Shown here one piece after another: positions 1-10,106 of a stretch of 34,818 nucleotides of DNA; the first letter of the stretch is position 1; each line of letters begins with the position of its first letter. The notes beneath the pieces were generated by a model. That model was not told the origin of the DNA and ran no database searches. It was given only the letters and a program-made list of their open reading frames with translations. The stretch is from positions 1 to 34,818 of the forward strand of contig JAFEEJ010000254.1 in NCBI GenBank assembly GCA_018241145.1. The letters are read 5' to 3'. This DNA is from Pseudomonadota bacterium (lineage in GTDB: Bacteria > Pseudomonadota > Gammaproteobacteria > Xanthomonadales > Rhodanobacteraceae). The translations under genes and the position numbers were made by a program.

Positions 1-8
1 GGATTTGA

Positions 9-1364
<1,356 letters not shown>

Positions 1365-1499
1365 CGCCAGTGAGCCGGGTTCGAGGCGGCTGTTGTGAAA
1401 AGTGCGGCCAAGGACGGCCGTTCCGGTGCCCGTATGTCTTGGGCAGTCCCGATTATTACGCTGTCTGGAAATGCAGCGATCAAGGACGATCGCACTAAT

Positions 1500-1826
1500 A
1501 TGATCCGCTGGGTCGCCTTGATCCTGGTCGTGCTGCTGATCGCGCTGCAATTGAAGTTGTGGCTGGGCGAGGGCGGCATGCGCGATCTCGATGCCCTGCG
1601 CGCACGGGTCGCCGCGCAGGAAACCGAGAACGCGCAGTTGAAGAAACGCAACGAGGCGCTGTCCGCCGAGGTGCAGGACCTCAAGCACGGCCAGCAGGCG
1701 ATCGAGGCGCGCGCGCGTTCCGAGCTTGGCCTGATCAAGCCCGGGGAAACGTTCTATCAGGTAGTCACGCCGGCGCCCGCGGCATCGGCATCGACCACCG
1801 CCGCGGATGACAGCGATGGCCACTGA
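1500..1826 (+). CDS. ftsB: Cell division protein FtsB
   Basis: Small bitopic divisome protein that forms the FtsQLB complex at the septum. The 108 residues show a single N-terminal membrane segment (about residues 4-20, ALILVVLLIALQL) directly followed by a periplasmic coiled coil (about 27-65, rich in A/L/E/Q/K). Then comes the family's ARSELGLIKPGETFYQV box near residue 75. The tail is Ala/Thr/Ser-rich and divergent. The ATG at 1500 is preferred to an upstream in-frame start at 1395 because it places the membrane helix at the N-terminus as in homologs. It sits 135 bp after eno and overlaps ispD by 20 bp, so translational coupling is likely. The 1365-1499 gap holds no other gene that I can see. 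Confidence 0.93.
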   Translation: MIRWVALILVVLLIALQLKLWLGEGGMRDLDALRARVAAQETENAQLKKRNEALSAEVQDLKHGQQAIEARARSELGLIKPGETFYQVVTPAPAASASTTAADDSDGH

Positions 1827-2517
1827 CGCGAATGCCTTGTGGTGCGTGGTGCCGGCGGCCGGCCGAGGCGCGCGCTTCGGCGCCGGCATCCCGAAACAAT
1901 ACCTGCCGCTGGCCGGACGACCGCTGATCCTGCATACGCTGGAACGCCTCGCCGCGCATCCGCGCGTCGGCGGCCTGATGGTGGTGCTGGCCGCGCAGGA
2001 TCCCTGGTGGCCGGGCATGGACGAGATCAACGGCAAACGGGTGCACACGGCGACCGGCGGCGGGGAACGCGCCGATTCCGTGCTGGCGGGCCTGCGCGCG
2101 CTGCCCGGTTCGGTGGGCGATGCGGATTTCGTGCTGGTGCACGACGCCGCGCGTCCGTGCCTGCGTTACGAAGACCTCGGTCGACTGATCGTCGAAGGCA
2201 CCGCTGCCGGCGGTGCGCTGCTGGCGACGCCGCTGCGCGACACGCTCAAGCGCGCCGACGTCGCCCATCGCAGCCTCGAAACCGAGGCGCGCGAGGCACG
2301 CTGGCGTGCGCTGACGCCGCAACTGTTCCGCCGCGGTGAATTGGTCATCGCGCTGGAACGCGCACGTGCGCAGGGTGTGGTCGTGAGCGACGAGGCGATG
2401 GCGATGGAACTCTCCGGCCTGCGGCCGCTGCTGATCGAAGGCGCCGAAGACAACCTCAAGGTCACCACGCCGGCCGATCTGCAACTCGCCGAATTCCTGC
2501 TGGGCAGAACCGCATGA
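1807..2517 (+). CDS. ispD: 2-C-methyl-D-erythritol 4-phosphate cytidylyltransferase
   Basis: Third step of the non-mevalonate (MEP) isoprenoid pathway: it joins CTP and MEP to give CDP-methylerythritol. The 236-residue protein has the nucleotidyltransferase glycine-rich loop [11 protein letters not shown] followed by [12 protein letters not shown] near residues 14-40, the VHDAARPC motif near residue 115, and the C-terminal [12 protein letters not shown] segment. ATG codons at 1807 and 1816 are both in frame. The alternative 1816 start would remove three residues and does not affect the fold. The start overlaps the end of ftsB and the stop overlaps the ispF start (ATGA), giving a compact ftsB-ispD-ispF operon. 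Confidence 0.95.
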   Translation: MTAMATDANALWCVVPAAGRGARFGAGIPKQYLPLAGRPLILHTLERLAAHPRVGGLMVVLAAQDPWWPGMDEINGKRVHTATGGGERADSVLAGLRALPGSVGDADFVLVHDAARPCLRYEDLGRLIVEGTAAGGALLATPLRDTLKRADVAHRSLETEAREARWRALTPQLFRRGELVIALERARAQGVVVSDEAMAMELSGLRPLLIEGAEDNLKVTTPADLQLAEFLLGRTA

Positions 2518-2999
2518 TCCGCATCGGCCAGGGATACGACGTGCACGCCTTCGGTCCCGGCGACCACGTGATGCTGGGCGGCGTGCGCATTCCGCACACG
2601 CACGGCTTGATCGCGCATTCCGACGGCGATGTCGTCGCGCACGCGCTGTGCGACGCATTGCTGGGCGCGCTGGCGCTGGGCGACATCGGCAGGCATTTCC
2701 CGGACAGCGATCCGCGCTGGAAGGGTGCGGACAGCCTGCAACTGCTCGCGCATTGCATGGCCCTGGTGCGCGGCCGCGGCTACGCGCTGGGCAATGCCGA
2801 CATCACCGTGATTTGCGAACAACCGAAACTCGCCGCGCACATCGAGGCGATGCGCGTGCGATTGACCGCGGCGGTCGAATGCGATGCGGACGCGATCGGC
2901 ATCAAGGCCACCACCAGCGAAAAGCTCGGCTTCACCGGACGCGGCGAGGGCGTCGCTGCCCTGGCTGTCGTGTTACTTCAATCCATTGGCAATCAGTAA
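2514..2999 (+). CDS. ispF: 2-C-methyl-D-erythritol 2,4-cyclodiphosphate synthase
   Basis: Fifth step of the MEP pathway: it cyclises CDP-ME 2-phosphate to MEcPP and releases CMP, acting as a trimer with a divalent-metal site. The 161 residues show the N-terminal metal ligands in GYDVHAF (Asp and His near residues 8-10), then [18 protein letters not shown] with a further His ligand, [32 protein letters not shown] and the C-terminal signature [15 protein letters not shown]. The ATGA overlap with ispD fixes the start. The stop at 2999 lies 10 bp from the convergent stop of the PP-loop ATPase gene. Confidence 0.97.
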   Translation: MIRIGQGYDVHAFGPGDHVMLGGVRIPHTHGLIAHSDGDVVAHALCDALLGALALGDIGRHFPDSDPRWKGADSLQLLAHCMALVRGRGYALGNADITVICEQPKLAAHIEAMRVRLTAAVECDADAIGIKATTSEKLGFTGRGEGVAALAVVLLQSIGNQ

Positions 3000-3009
3000 C
3001 ATGCGGCAA

Positions 3010-3741
3010 TCATTGCGAGTCGAGTGGAGAACCGCGAGGCGCGCATGATTCGATCGTCCGGTCGTCCAGCGCGAAGTCGGTGTAGCGGAATCTCCCCTCG
3101 CGCAGCACCGATTCGCCGCGCCGCAGCCGCAGCGTTTGCGCAAACAACGGGCCGTCGCAGGAGAGCGTGTGGAATTCACCGCGCTCGCCGCAGGGATCCA
3201 CGGATTGCGGCAGATCGGCCAGCAGCGCCGCATCGTATTCGCGCCCGGAAAATGCGCCGTCCAGTTGCGTGGTATCCACGCAGGTCAATACCGCGCGATG
3301 GCCGCCGGCGATGAATTCCCTCGACAGTCGCTGCGTATCCTCGCCCCACAACGGGAACACGCCGTGCCAGCCATCGCGTGACAACTGGCGTTCGCGATAG
3401 GCGCGCACGTCCTCCAGGAACAGGTCGCCGAATGCGCAATGGCTCAATCCGGGCCAGCGTACGCGCGTGCGCTCCAGCGCGTCGGCGTGCGCGGCTTCGT
3501 AGGCTTCATTGCCGGACGGCCAATCGATCATGCACTCGATCAGCGGCAGGCCGATCGCGCGCGCCTGTGCCTGCACCACATCGCGGCGGATGCCGTGCAT
3601 CGCGACACGATCGAACGGACGCGTGACCGTGGTCAACAGCCCGACCACGTCCCACGCCGGATCGGCGCGCAGTCGCGCAAGCGCCATCAGGCAGTCCTTG
3701 CCGCCGCTCCAGGCCAGCAGGGTCTGCGTCTGGTGATTCAT
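3010..3741 (-). CDS. PP-loop ATPase, Dph6/DUF71-like
   Basis: This 243-residue protein belongs to the adenine nucleotide alpha-hydrolase (PP-loop) superfamily, in the branch annotated as diphthine-ammonia ligase-like. The N-terminus carries the pyrophosphate-binding SGGKD motif (residues 12-16) in LLAWSGGKDC. Further matches are a strand with RPFDRVAMHGIRRD, the AIGLPL segment and the CAFGDLFLEDVRAYRE block. The C-terminal GEFHTLSCDGPLF motif is typical of this branch. Diphthamide is an archaeal/eukaryotic modification of EF-2, so the bacterial substrate is unknown; I infer an ATP-dependent amidation or thiolation-like reaction. A clear GGAGG lies 6 nt before the ATG. It is divergent from the pilin-like gene and convergent with ispF. 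Confidence 0.85.
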   Translation of the reverse strand: MNHQTQTLLAWSGGKDCLMALARLRADPAWDVVGLLTTVTRPFDRVAMHGIRRDVVQAQARAIGLPLIECMIDWPSGNEAYEAAHADALERTRVRWPGLSHCAFGDLFLEDVRAYRERQLSRDGWHGVFPLWGEDTQRLSREFIAGGHRAVLTCVDTTQLDGAFSGREYDAALLADLPQSVDPCGERGEFHTLSCDGPLFAQTLRLRRGESVLREGRFRYTDFALDDRTIESCAPRGSPLDSQ

Positions 3742-3797
3742 GGTGCGCCTCCGCGTCAGGTTGCGTTACATTACGCTGGTTGCCGCGGGGTCATCCG

Positions 3798-4259
3798 ATG
3801 CAAAACGGGCACGACGAATCGTCTTCGGCAACCTCGCCGCTGGCCAGCGGAACACGCGCCGTTCTGGCCGCGCTGATCCTCGCGGCGATCGTGGCCGGGC
3901 TGTCGCTCCTGTATGTGCGCCAGCACCATGGCGAGGCCGCGCGCGGGCAAATCAGCAAGGCGATCGCGGACGCGGACGGCGTGCGCATGGCGGTGGCGCT
4001 GTATCGCGCGCGCACGGGCGGGTGGCCGCCGGACAACGCCGCCGCCGGGTTGCAATCGCCTTCCGCCGTCACCGGGAAGTATCTGGCCGGCGTGCATATC
4101 GAAGCCGGACGGATCGTGATCACGCTCGGCGGCGAGGTCGAGCCGGCGTTGCGCGGCGAACGCGTGATCCTGTCGCCCTATCTAGGCAGCGACGTGGTTC
4201 GCTGGCATTGCGCCGGCCCCGGCCTTCGCCCGGACCTGTTGCCGGAGAATTGCCGCTGA
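3798..4259 (+). CDS. Membrane-anchored pilin-like domain protein
   Basis: The 153-residue protein reads as a type IV major-pilin body. A hydrophobic helix (about residues 24-43) runs into an amphipathic helix with QISKAIADADGVRMAVALY, then RTGGWPPDN and SPSAVTGKYLAGVHIE. A C-terminal region with RWHC...LPENCR provides the two cysteines of the pilin D-region disulfide. The class III prepilin signal (G followed by FTLIE) is missing: the segment before the helix is SGTRAVLAA, and there is no Glu at +5. It should therefore not be processed by PilD or assembled normally, and probably stays as a membrane-anchored single-pass protein. The ATG at 3798 has GGGG 8 nt upstream; a TTG at 3780 is a weaker alternative. 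No other pilus gene is nearby. Confidence 0.75.
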   Translation: MQNGHDESSSATSPLASGTRAVLAALILAAIVAGLSLLYVRQHHGEAARGQISKAIADADGVRMAVALYRARTGGWPPDNAAAGLQSPSAVTGKYLAGVHIEAGRIVITLGGEVEPALRGERVILSPYLGSDVVRWHCAGPGLRPDLLPENCR

Positions 4260-4261
4260 CG

Positions 4262-4275
4262 ACGCGGCGCCGCGT
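4262..4275. terminator. Possible shared hairpin between convergent stops
   Basis: The 16-bp gap between the pilin-like gene and typA is almost filled by the perfect 14-bp palindrome ACGCGGCGCCGCGT. It could form a hairpin in both transcripts, but there is no T-tract on either side, so intrinsic termination is uncertain. Confidence 0.3.
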
Positions 4276-6123
4276 TCAGGCCGCCTGCCGCGAGGCGCGC
4301 TTGCGGTCGCTTTCGGTCAGGAATTTCTTGCGCAGGCGGATCGCTTTCGGCGTGACTTCGACCAGTTCGTCGTCGTCGATGAATTCCAGCGCCTGTTCCA
4401 GCGACAGCTTGACCGGCGGCACCAGCGTCAGTGCATCGTCCTTGCCTGCCGCGCGGATGTTGGTGAGCTGCTTGGCGCGCAGCGCGTTGACGGTGAGGTC
4501 GTTGTCCTTGGCGTGGATGCCGACCAGCTGGCCTTCGTAGATCTCCACGCCGGCGTCGATCAGCATGCGGCCGCGTTCCTGCAGCCCGAACAGCGCGTAT
4601 GCGGGCGCCATGCCGGTGCCGTTGGAGATCATCACGCCGTTGGCGCGCTTGCCGATCACGCCTTCCGATTTCGGGCCGTAGTGGTCGAACACGTGGAACA
4701 TCAAACCGGTGCCGGCGGTGAGCGTGCGGAATTCGGTCTGGAAACCGATCAGCCCGCGCGCGGGGATCAGGTATTCCAGCCGCACGCGGCCCTTGCCGTC
4801 CGGCTCCATGTTCTTCAACTGCCCGCGGCGGGTGCCGAGCCGCTCCATCACGCCGCCCTGGTAGGCCTCTTCCAGATCGACGACCAACTGTTCGTAGGGT
4901 TCCTGCGCCACGCCGTCGATCTCGCGCACGATCACTTCCGGGCGCGATACCGCCAGTTCGTATCCCTCGCGGCGCATGGTCTCGATCAGGATCGACAGGT
5001 GCAGTTCGCCGCGGCCGGACACCTTGAATTTGTCCGGGTCTTCGGTGTCCTCGACCTTCAGCGCGACGTTGTGCAGCGTCTCGCGCGTCAGCCGCTCGCG
5101 GATCTGGCGCGAGGTGAGGAACCGCCCGCCGCTCTGGTCCTTCTTGCCGGCGAACGGCGAGTTGTTGACCTGGAAGGTCATGCTGATGGTCGGCTCGTCG
5201 ACGGTCAGCGCCGGCAGCGCTTCGGGCTGCGCGGGATCGCAGAGCGTGTCCGAAATGCCGAGGTTCTCGATGCCGGAAATCGCGATGATGTCGCCGGCCT
5301 GGGCTTCGGCGACTTCACGGCGTTCCAGGCCCATGAATCCGAGCACCTGCAGGATCTTGCCGTTGCGCTTCTTGCCCTCGCGATCGAGGATCGCGACCGG
5401 CATGTTGGTGCGCACCTTGCCGCGCTGCACGCGGCCCACGCCGATGATGCCGACGTAGCTGTTGTAGTCCAGCGAGGACACGCGCATCTGGAACGCGCCA
5501 TCCGGGTCGACCTGTGGCGCCGCCACGTGTTTCACGATCGCCTCGAACAACGGCGTCATGTCGCCGGAGCGCACGTCGGGCTGCAAGCCCGCATAACCCT
5601 GCAACGCGGAGGCGTACACCACCGGAAAATCCAGTTGTTCTTCGTTGGCGCCGAGGCGGTCGAACAGGTCGAAGGTCTGGTTGAGCACCCAGTCCGGGCG
5701 TGCGCCGGGACGGTCGATCTTGTTGATCACCACGATCGGCTTGAAGCCCATGCGGAACGCCTTCTGGGTGACGAAGCGCGTCTGCGGCATCGGGCCGTCC
5801 ATCGCATCCACCAGCAGAAGCACCGAATCGACCATCGACAGCACGCGCTCGACTTCGCCGCCGAAGTCGGCGTGTCCGGGCGTGTCGACGATGTTGATGC
5901 GCCAGTCTCCGCCGTGCGGATCGGTCCAGCGGATCGCCGTGTTCTTGGACAGGATCGTGATGCCGCGCTCGCGTTCCAGGTCGTTGCTGTCCATCACGCG
6001 GTCGGGCACCACCGCGCGTTCCGACAAGGTGCCGGACTGCTTCAGCAGCTGGTCGACCAGCGTGGTCTTGCCGTGGTCGACATGGGCGACGATCGCGATG
6101 TTGCGCAGGTTCTGGATGAGCAT
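4276..6123 (-). CDS. typA: Translational GTPase TypA/BipA
   Basis: Ribosome-associated GTPase of the EF-G/LepA class involved in ribosome assembly and stress adaptation. The 615-residue length matches the family. G-domain motifs are AHVDHGKTT (residues 13-21), switch [22 protein letters not shown] and NKIDRPGA. These are followed by the beta-barrel domain II, the EF-G-like domains ([19 protein letters not shown]) and the BipA-specific C-terminal domain with [17 protein letters not shown] and [12 protein letters not shown]. The reverse strand has a consensus TATAAT at 6215-6210, giving a 5' leader of about 80 nt. The gene stands alone, divergent from ppiB. Confidence 0.97.
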   Translation of the reverse strand: MLIQNLRNIAIVAHVDHGKTTLVDQLLKQSGTLSERAVVPDRVMDSNDLERERGITILSKNTAIRWTDPHGGDWRINIVDTPGHADFGGEVERVLSMVDSVLLLVDAMDGPMPQTRFVTQKAFRMGFKPIVVINKIDRPGARPDWVLNQTFDLFDRLGANEEQLDFPVVYASALQGYAGLQPDVRSGDMTPLFEAIVKHVAAPQVDPDGAFQMRVSSLDYNSYVGIIGVGRVQRGKVRTNMPVAILDREGKKRNGKILQVLGFMGLERREVAEAQAGDIIAISGIENLGISDTLCDPAQPEALPALTVDEPTISMTFQVNNSPFAGKKDQSGGRFLTSRQIRERLTRETLHNVALKVEDTEDPDKFKVSGRGELHLSILIETMRREGYELAVSRPEVIVREIDGVAQEPYEQLVVDLEEAYQGGVMERLGTRRGQLKNMEPDGKGRVRLEYLIPARGLIGFQTEFRTLTAGTGLMFHVFDHYGPKSEGVIGKRANGVMISNGTGMAPAYALFGLQERGRMLIDAGVEIYEGQLVGIHAKDNDLTVNALRAKQLTNIRAAGKDDALTLVPPVKLSLEQALEFIDDDELVEVTPKAIRLRKKFLTESDRKRASRQAA

Positions 6124-6209
6124 GGCACGCCGAACGGCCGCAGGTGCGGCCGCGATTCGAGAAAGAAGAAATGCGGTGGCCGGGTCCCTGGCCCTCCGCG
6201 CATGGCGTG

Positions 6210-6215
6210 ATTATA
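6210..6215 (-). promoter_or_regulatory. -10 element for typA
   Basis: A perfect TATAAT on the reverse strand lies 87 nt upstream of the typA start. I see no good -35 hexamer at 16-18 bp, so this is a partial promoter call. Confidence 0.5.
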
Positions 6216-6294
6216 GCCGCAACGCGCGATCGGTGCTGGCAATCGCCGGGGGACTTGTTAAGCTGGCGGACTGCCTATCGCGTGAGGATTCGAA

Positions 6295-6807
<513 letters not shown>

Positions 6808-7308
6808 TGCGCACGGCCTGATGGGTCGAGGCGCACGGCGCCGCGGGTGATGCGGCGGGTTCCCGCCGCGCGCGGCGCCGGCCCAGCCAGATGTGCAGGG
6901 GCAGGGCGGCGATCGCGCCGATGCCGATACCCAGATGGATCCACTTGCTCCAGTCACGCAGGCTTTCGTCCGCGTAGTACAGGCCGTAACCGGTGACCAC
7001 CAGGGCGGCCGCGGCGAGCAGCATCGTGGTGCCGCTCCATCGGTTGCGCGCGGCGTGCCAGGCAAAGCGCACGTGCTGCGGAAGCATGGCCCCGATCGCA
7101 AGCAGGCTCAACATCGCGAAGGCGCCGTGCCATTGCATCAAGGTGCGCGAGAAATCGCCGGGTTCGCGGCCGAGCGCGTCGTACAGCAGGCTCCACAGCA
7201 CGCCACTGATCGCAACGCCGAGGAACGCGATCAACAACGCGTAATAGTGCCAGCGATGCAGGCGAACCCCGGTGCCCTGCAGGGGCTGGCCGCGGCGGTC
7301 GCGGCGCG

Positions 7309-8121
7309 TCACGCCGGCAGCGCCTCGGCGCGGTACAGGCGCAGCAGCGCGCGCGAAAGCGAAGCCGGCGCCAGCGCCACGACCTTGGTCAATGCGTCCG
7401 CGACCGCACAACGATGCGCGATCACGCTGATGCTTCCCGTGCGCGGCCGCGCACCGCCGCGCGGGTCGATCGTCGCCCAGCGTGCACCATCGGTGAAGTA
7501 CCCGCCGCTGGTGGCGCAGGCGCCGCAGCGCAGCGCGCCGAGCGGGCGCACGCGCGCCGGTTGCGCGGGATCGCGCAAATGCACGAGCTGCGCCTCTTCG
7601 CCGAACACGCGCAGGTCGCCGCCGGCGTTGACCGCGCCGGCCCGCACGCCGTTGGCGCGCAGCATCGCGACCGCGGCGTCCACCGCGAAACCCTTGGCGA
7701 TGCCGCCGAGATCCAGCCACAGCGGTTTGCGGAAACGCACGCGCGAGCCCTCGAGGAGTTCGACATCCATCATCGTCGCGCCGGGGGCCGGTCGCGGTGC
7801 GCCCGCGGGACGCGGCAACAAGCCCGCTTCCACCAGCCGCGGCGCGATCGCCGGATCGAACAAGCCGGCGCTTTCGCGATGCAGGCGCGCGGCCAGGCGC
7901 AGCACGCGATGGAGCCACGGGTGCACGCGCCGCGCGCGGCGATGCGCGGCGCGATTCAGGCGCGACAGCTCGCTGTCCCGGGCATGGAAACTCATCAGGC
8001 CCTGCACCTGTTCCACCGCGGCGAACGCATGCTCGATCGCCACCGCCGCGCAATCCAATGTCGAGTCGCGTGCGCGAATCTCGACGTACGTGCCCAGCAG
8101 CGGCCGGCAGCGCGCGATCAT
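7309..8121 (-). CDS. apbE: FAD:protein FMN transferase (ApbE family)
   Basis: Flavin transferase that covalently attaches FMN from FAD to a Thr in a [S/T]GAT-type motif; the obvious substrate is the product of the preceding gene. The 270 residues begin with the family's RPLLGTYVEI at residues 6-15. They then show DSELSRLNR, LFDPAIAPRLVEAGL, the flavin-binding LDLGGIAKGFAVDAA, AGAVNAGGDLRVFGE, SGGYFTDGARWATIDPRGG and the metal-binding ADALTK segment. The usual HxIDPRTG is changed (Ala replaces His). No signal peptide or lipobox is present, although many Gram-negative ApbE proteins are exported, so this one may act in the cytoplasm. The ATG overlaps the upstream stop (ATGA) and the stop overlaps the next GTG, indicating tight translational coupling. 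Confidence 0.88.
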   Translation of the reverse strand: MIARCRPLLGTYVEIRARDSTLDCAAVAIEHAFAAVEQVQGLMSFHARDSELSRLNRAAHRRARRVHPWLHRVLRLAARLHRESAGLFDPAIAPRLVEAGLLPRPAGAPRPAPGATMMDVELLEGSRVRFRKPLWLDLGGIAKGFAVDAAVAMLRANGVRAGAVNAGGDLRVFGEEAQLVHLRDPAQPARVRPLGALRCGACATSGGYFTDGARWATIDPRGGARPRTGSISVIAHRCAVADALTKVVALAPASLSRALLRLYRAEALPA

Positions 8122-8639
8122 TGTTTCGACAGGACGAGCAGGTACAGCGCAAGCACGCGCTTCACGCCCTGGGTGATGTGCTTGCTGGAAAGCGTGGCGC
8201 CGCTGATGTTGCGGATGTCCTGGCCGAGTTTCACCGGGTCGGCGGCGGTCTTGCCGGTGAACTGCGCGCGCCATTCCGGCTTGCGCACCTCGTAGCCGTA
8301 GGTTTCGCGGTAATCGAGGATTTCGACGTCCTTCACCGCGCCGCTCGCGGTGAGCGATACCGCGTAGGTGATCATCTCGTGCTTGCCGACCACCTTGTCC
8401 ACGATGAACCAGCCGCCGCCGTCCACTTTCCACACGCCGTCCTCGTTGAACGGCTCGTGGATGCCGGAAGCATCGTGCAACTGCCCGCGGATCGCGTCAT
8501 CCAGTTGCAAGGGCACGTGCGCCAGCTTCGCACCGGGGAACATCCGTGCCTGCGCCTGCTCCACGGTGAAGTACTGCGTGGCGTAGGCGCTGACGCTGAG
8601 CGCTGCGAGGGGCGCGCCCAGGAACGGTTGCCATTTCAT
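8118..8639 (-). CDS. Exported FMN-binding domain protein
   Basis: The 173-residue protein has an N-terminal signal-like segment (residues 5-20, hydrophobic, ending SAYA) followed by an FMN_bind domain (about 80-165). Key features are the VVGKHEMITYAVSLTASG strand pair, the VEILDYRETYGYEV segment, and the flavinylation motif NISGATLSS, in which Thr149 is the predicted site for phosphoester-linked FMN. This is the same domain found in NqrC and RnfG. It probably acts as a periplasmic one- or two-electron relay between the cytochrome-like membrane protein and an external acceptor. The start and stop both overlap neighbouring genes by 4 bp (ATGA), so the operon order barrel, FMN protein, ApbE, cytochrome is read as one unit. 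Confidence 0.88.
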   Translation of the reverse strand: MKWQPFLGAPLAALSVSAYATQYFTVEQAQARMFPGAKLAHVPLQLDDAIRGQLHDASGIHEPFNEDGVWKVDGGGWFIVDKVVGKHEMITYAVSLTASGAVKDVEILDYRETYGYEVRKPEWRAQFTGKTAADPVKLGQDIRNISGATLSSKHITQGVKRVLALYLLVLSKQ

Positions 8640-9544
8640 TGCCGCATGTCCCGCGGCGTGCCGAACGGGATGCCGATCTTCAGCATGAATTCGTTGCGGG
8701 AGTGCTCGTCGCCATAGATGCGGTCGCCATAGACCACGTCGCGCTGTTCCTGCGTGAAGGCCTGCACCACCGGCAATTGATGGCGCCACGCGGCGGTCAG
8801 CCACCAGCGCTGCGTCGCGTAATGCAGGTTCGGGCCGAGGAACCAGGCCGAGTGCGCCTTGTTGCCGTACCAGTAGCCGTCGTATTCGCGGTGATTGCGC
8901 GCCTCGATGCCGGCGGACCAGTTGTCGGCGAAGCGATACGAAGCGCCCAGGTCCAGCTCCAGCATGGTTTCCTGCATCGGGCCCATCTTGCTGTCCTCGT
9001 GCTCGAAGGCGGTCCATGCGTTCGCCGCGAGGATCAGGCGGTCGTCCAGGAAATTCTTCTGCACGATCGCGCGGATCTCGATTTCGCGTTCGCGCGGACC
9101 GATCTCCGGTTCGACGTACAACGCGAAGCCGATCGGCTGCGTCAGCGGATTCATGATCTGCCAGATCGCTTCCACCGAGACGCTCTCGAAGCGCGTCTTG
9201 CGGTAGCGGCCGAACGGATCGTCGTCCATGCCGATGTCCGTGCCGGGACCGCCGGTCATGCCATCGGGCTCGTTGCGATACGCGTCGACGTAACTCCAGT
9301 TGAGATATCCCGCCAGCTGGAACTTGTCGTTGACGCCGTACTCGAGTTCCTCCTGGTTGATGAGGTAGTCGTAGTCGCCGCCGACCTGGTCGTGCTGCAG
9401 GTAGGAATGGTGTTCGTACTCGTAGGTGCCGGGCGGGTGGATGTCGGCGGTATAGATCCAGCCGAACGGCGATTCGCCGGCACTCGCCAGCGCACTCCAA
9501 CCCAGCGTGGCGGCCAGCAGCAGCGCGGTCGCATGACGTCGCAT
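8636..9544 (-). CDS. Outer-membrane beta-barrel protein (DUF6662-like)
   Basis: The 302-residue protein has a Sec signal peptide (MRRHATALLLAATLG, ending ASA near residue 22). The rest alternates aromatic-rich strands, such as YEYEHHSYLQ, FQLAGYLNWSY, SVSVEAIWQI, IGFALYVEPEIG, LILAANAWTAFEHE, MLELDLGASYRF and WWLTAAWRHQL, with acidic loops. That pattern fits an outer-membrane barrel. It resembles barrels annotated as DUF6662, but I am recalling this rather than searching. The mature start GESPFGWIYTADIHPPGTYEYE is His- and Tyr-rich. The ATG at 9544 is chosen because AGGGAGG lies 6-7 nt upstream; a TTG at 9562 lies inside the operator. As first gene of the Fur-like operon it may admit iron or an electron acceptor, or present the flavoprotein. 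Confidence 0.72.
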   Translation of the reverse strand: MRRHATALLLAATLGWSALASAGESPFGWIYTADIHPPGTYEYEHHSYLQHDQVGGDYDYLINQEELEYGVNDKFQLAGYLNWSYVDAYRNEPDGMTGGPGTDIGMDDDPFGRYRKTRFESVSVEAIWQIMNPLTQPIGFALYVEPEIGPREREIEIRAIVQKNFLDDRLILAANAWTAFEHEDSKMGPMQETMLELDLGASYRFADNWSAGIEARNHREYDGYWYGNKAHSAWFLGPNLHYATQRWWLTAAWRHQLPVVQAFTQEQRDVVYGDRIYGDEHSRNEFMLKIGIPFGTPRDMRQ

Positions 9545-9558
9545 CGCTTCCTCCCTCG

Positions 9559-9575
9559 ACAATGAACGTCATTGT
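9559..9575. promoter_or_regulatory. 17-bp palindromic operator, proximal Fur-like site
   Basis: ACAATGAACGTCATTGT is a perfect 7-3-7 inverted repeat at the -10/start region of the reverse-strand flavin operon. It has the AATGA/TCATT half-site character of Fur boxes and overlaps the end of the -10 hexamer. Confidence 0.5.
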
Positions 9576-9600
9576 AGATAGCAATGATTCGCATTTGCAA
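9571..9600 (-). promoter_or_regulatory. Sigma70-type promoter with Fur-like box between -35 and -10
   Basis: On the reverse strand TTGCAA (9600-9595) and TACAAT (9576-9571) are separated by 18 bp. The spacer starts with AATGCGAATCATTGCTAT (9595-9578), which matches a classical Fur box (AATGAGAATCATTCTCAT) at about 14 of 18 positions. A repressor bound here would block RNA polymerase. It drives the barrel/FMN protein/ApbE/cytochrome operon, with a short leader before the ATG at 9544. Confidence 0.7.
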
Positions 9601-9611
9601 CCCAGCCGTGC

Positions 9612-9639
9612 AAAAAAACGGGCCGGTGCCCCGGCCCGT
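9612..9639 (-). terminator. Intrinsic terminator of the GlsB-like gene
   Basis: Read on the reverse strand, a 9-bp perfect stem ACGGGCCGG/CCGGCCCGT with a 4-nt loop is followed by seven T residues. It lies 24 bp past the stop of the 9663-9923 gene and just before the flavin-operon promoter. Confidence 0.88.
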
Positions 9640-9662
9640 CCGGTTTCCGCACGGGTGCGGTT

Positions 9663-9923
9663 TCAGAGGGCGACGCCGGTGGCGCGCAGGATCCAGATCA
9701 GGATGATCGCGCCGATGATCGACAGCACGATCCCGGCGGGGTGGAACGGCGTGCCCGGCGGCGGACGGCTGAACAGGCGCGCGATCAGGCCGCCGATGAC
9801 GGAACCGACGATGCCGACGATGATGGTCATCAGGATGCCCATCGGCACCGCGCCGGGAAAGAAGAAACGCGCAAGCAGGCCGACGATGAAGCCGATGATG
9901 ATGTACCAGAGGATGTGCAGCAT
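9663..9923 (-). CDS. GlsB/YeaQ/YmgE family small membrane protein
   Basis: The 86-residue protein consists of three membrane helices with the family's glycine-zipper pattern: IIIGFIVGLLARFFFPG, then GILMTIIVGIVGSVIGGLIARLF and GIVLSIIGAIILIWIL. This is the family labelled transglycosylase-associated; members are stress-inducible inner-membrane proteins of unknown biochemical role. The ATG at 9923 follows GGGAG with good spacing; in-frame starts further upstream lack support. It is a monocistronic gene with its own terminator at 9612-9639. Confidence 0.88.
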   Translation of the reverse strand: MLHILWYIIIGFIVGLLARFFFPGAVPMGILMTIIVGIVGSVIGGLIARLFSRPPPGTPFHPAGIVLSIIGAIILIWILRATGVAL

Positions 9924-10066
9924 GGGGGTCTCCCGGTCGTTAGTGGAATGGGCGGTTCGCATCGGCACTGCGCGCAGTGCCGGTGATCCGGCCGAGGCAG
10001 CGGCGACACTCTATACCGTTGCCGGATCGCCGGGACAACCGCCCGCGGGCGGGCGCCGGCGCGTGC

Positions 10067-10072
10067 TAAAAT
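10067..10072 (+). promoter_or_regulatory. -10 element for aminotransferase gene
   Basis: TAAAAT in the context GTGCTAAAATCG, 35 nt before the ATG at 10107. No strong -35 hexamer is evident. Confidence 0.45.
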
Positions 10073-10106
10073 CGTGCGGTTCCGTGCCGCCCGAATCGAG
10101 GCTTCC

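Noticed and set aside
3010..3741. Calling the PP-loop ATPase a diphthamide synthase
   Set aside because: Bacteria lack diphthamide; only the superfamily and ATP-binding motif can be supported.
4513..6210. 565-codon open frame on the forward strand opposite typA
   Set aside because: It is the antisense shadow of typA; GC-rich codon bias leaves few stops, and the translation has no recognisable domain.
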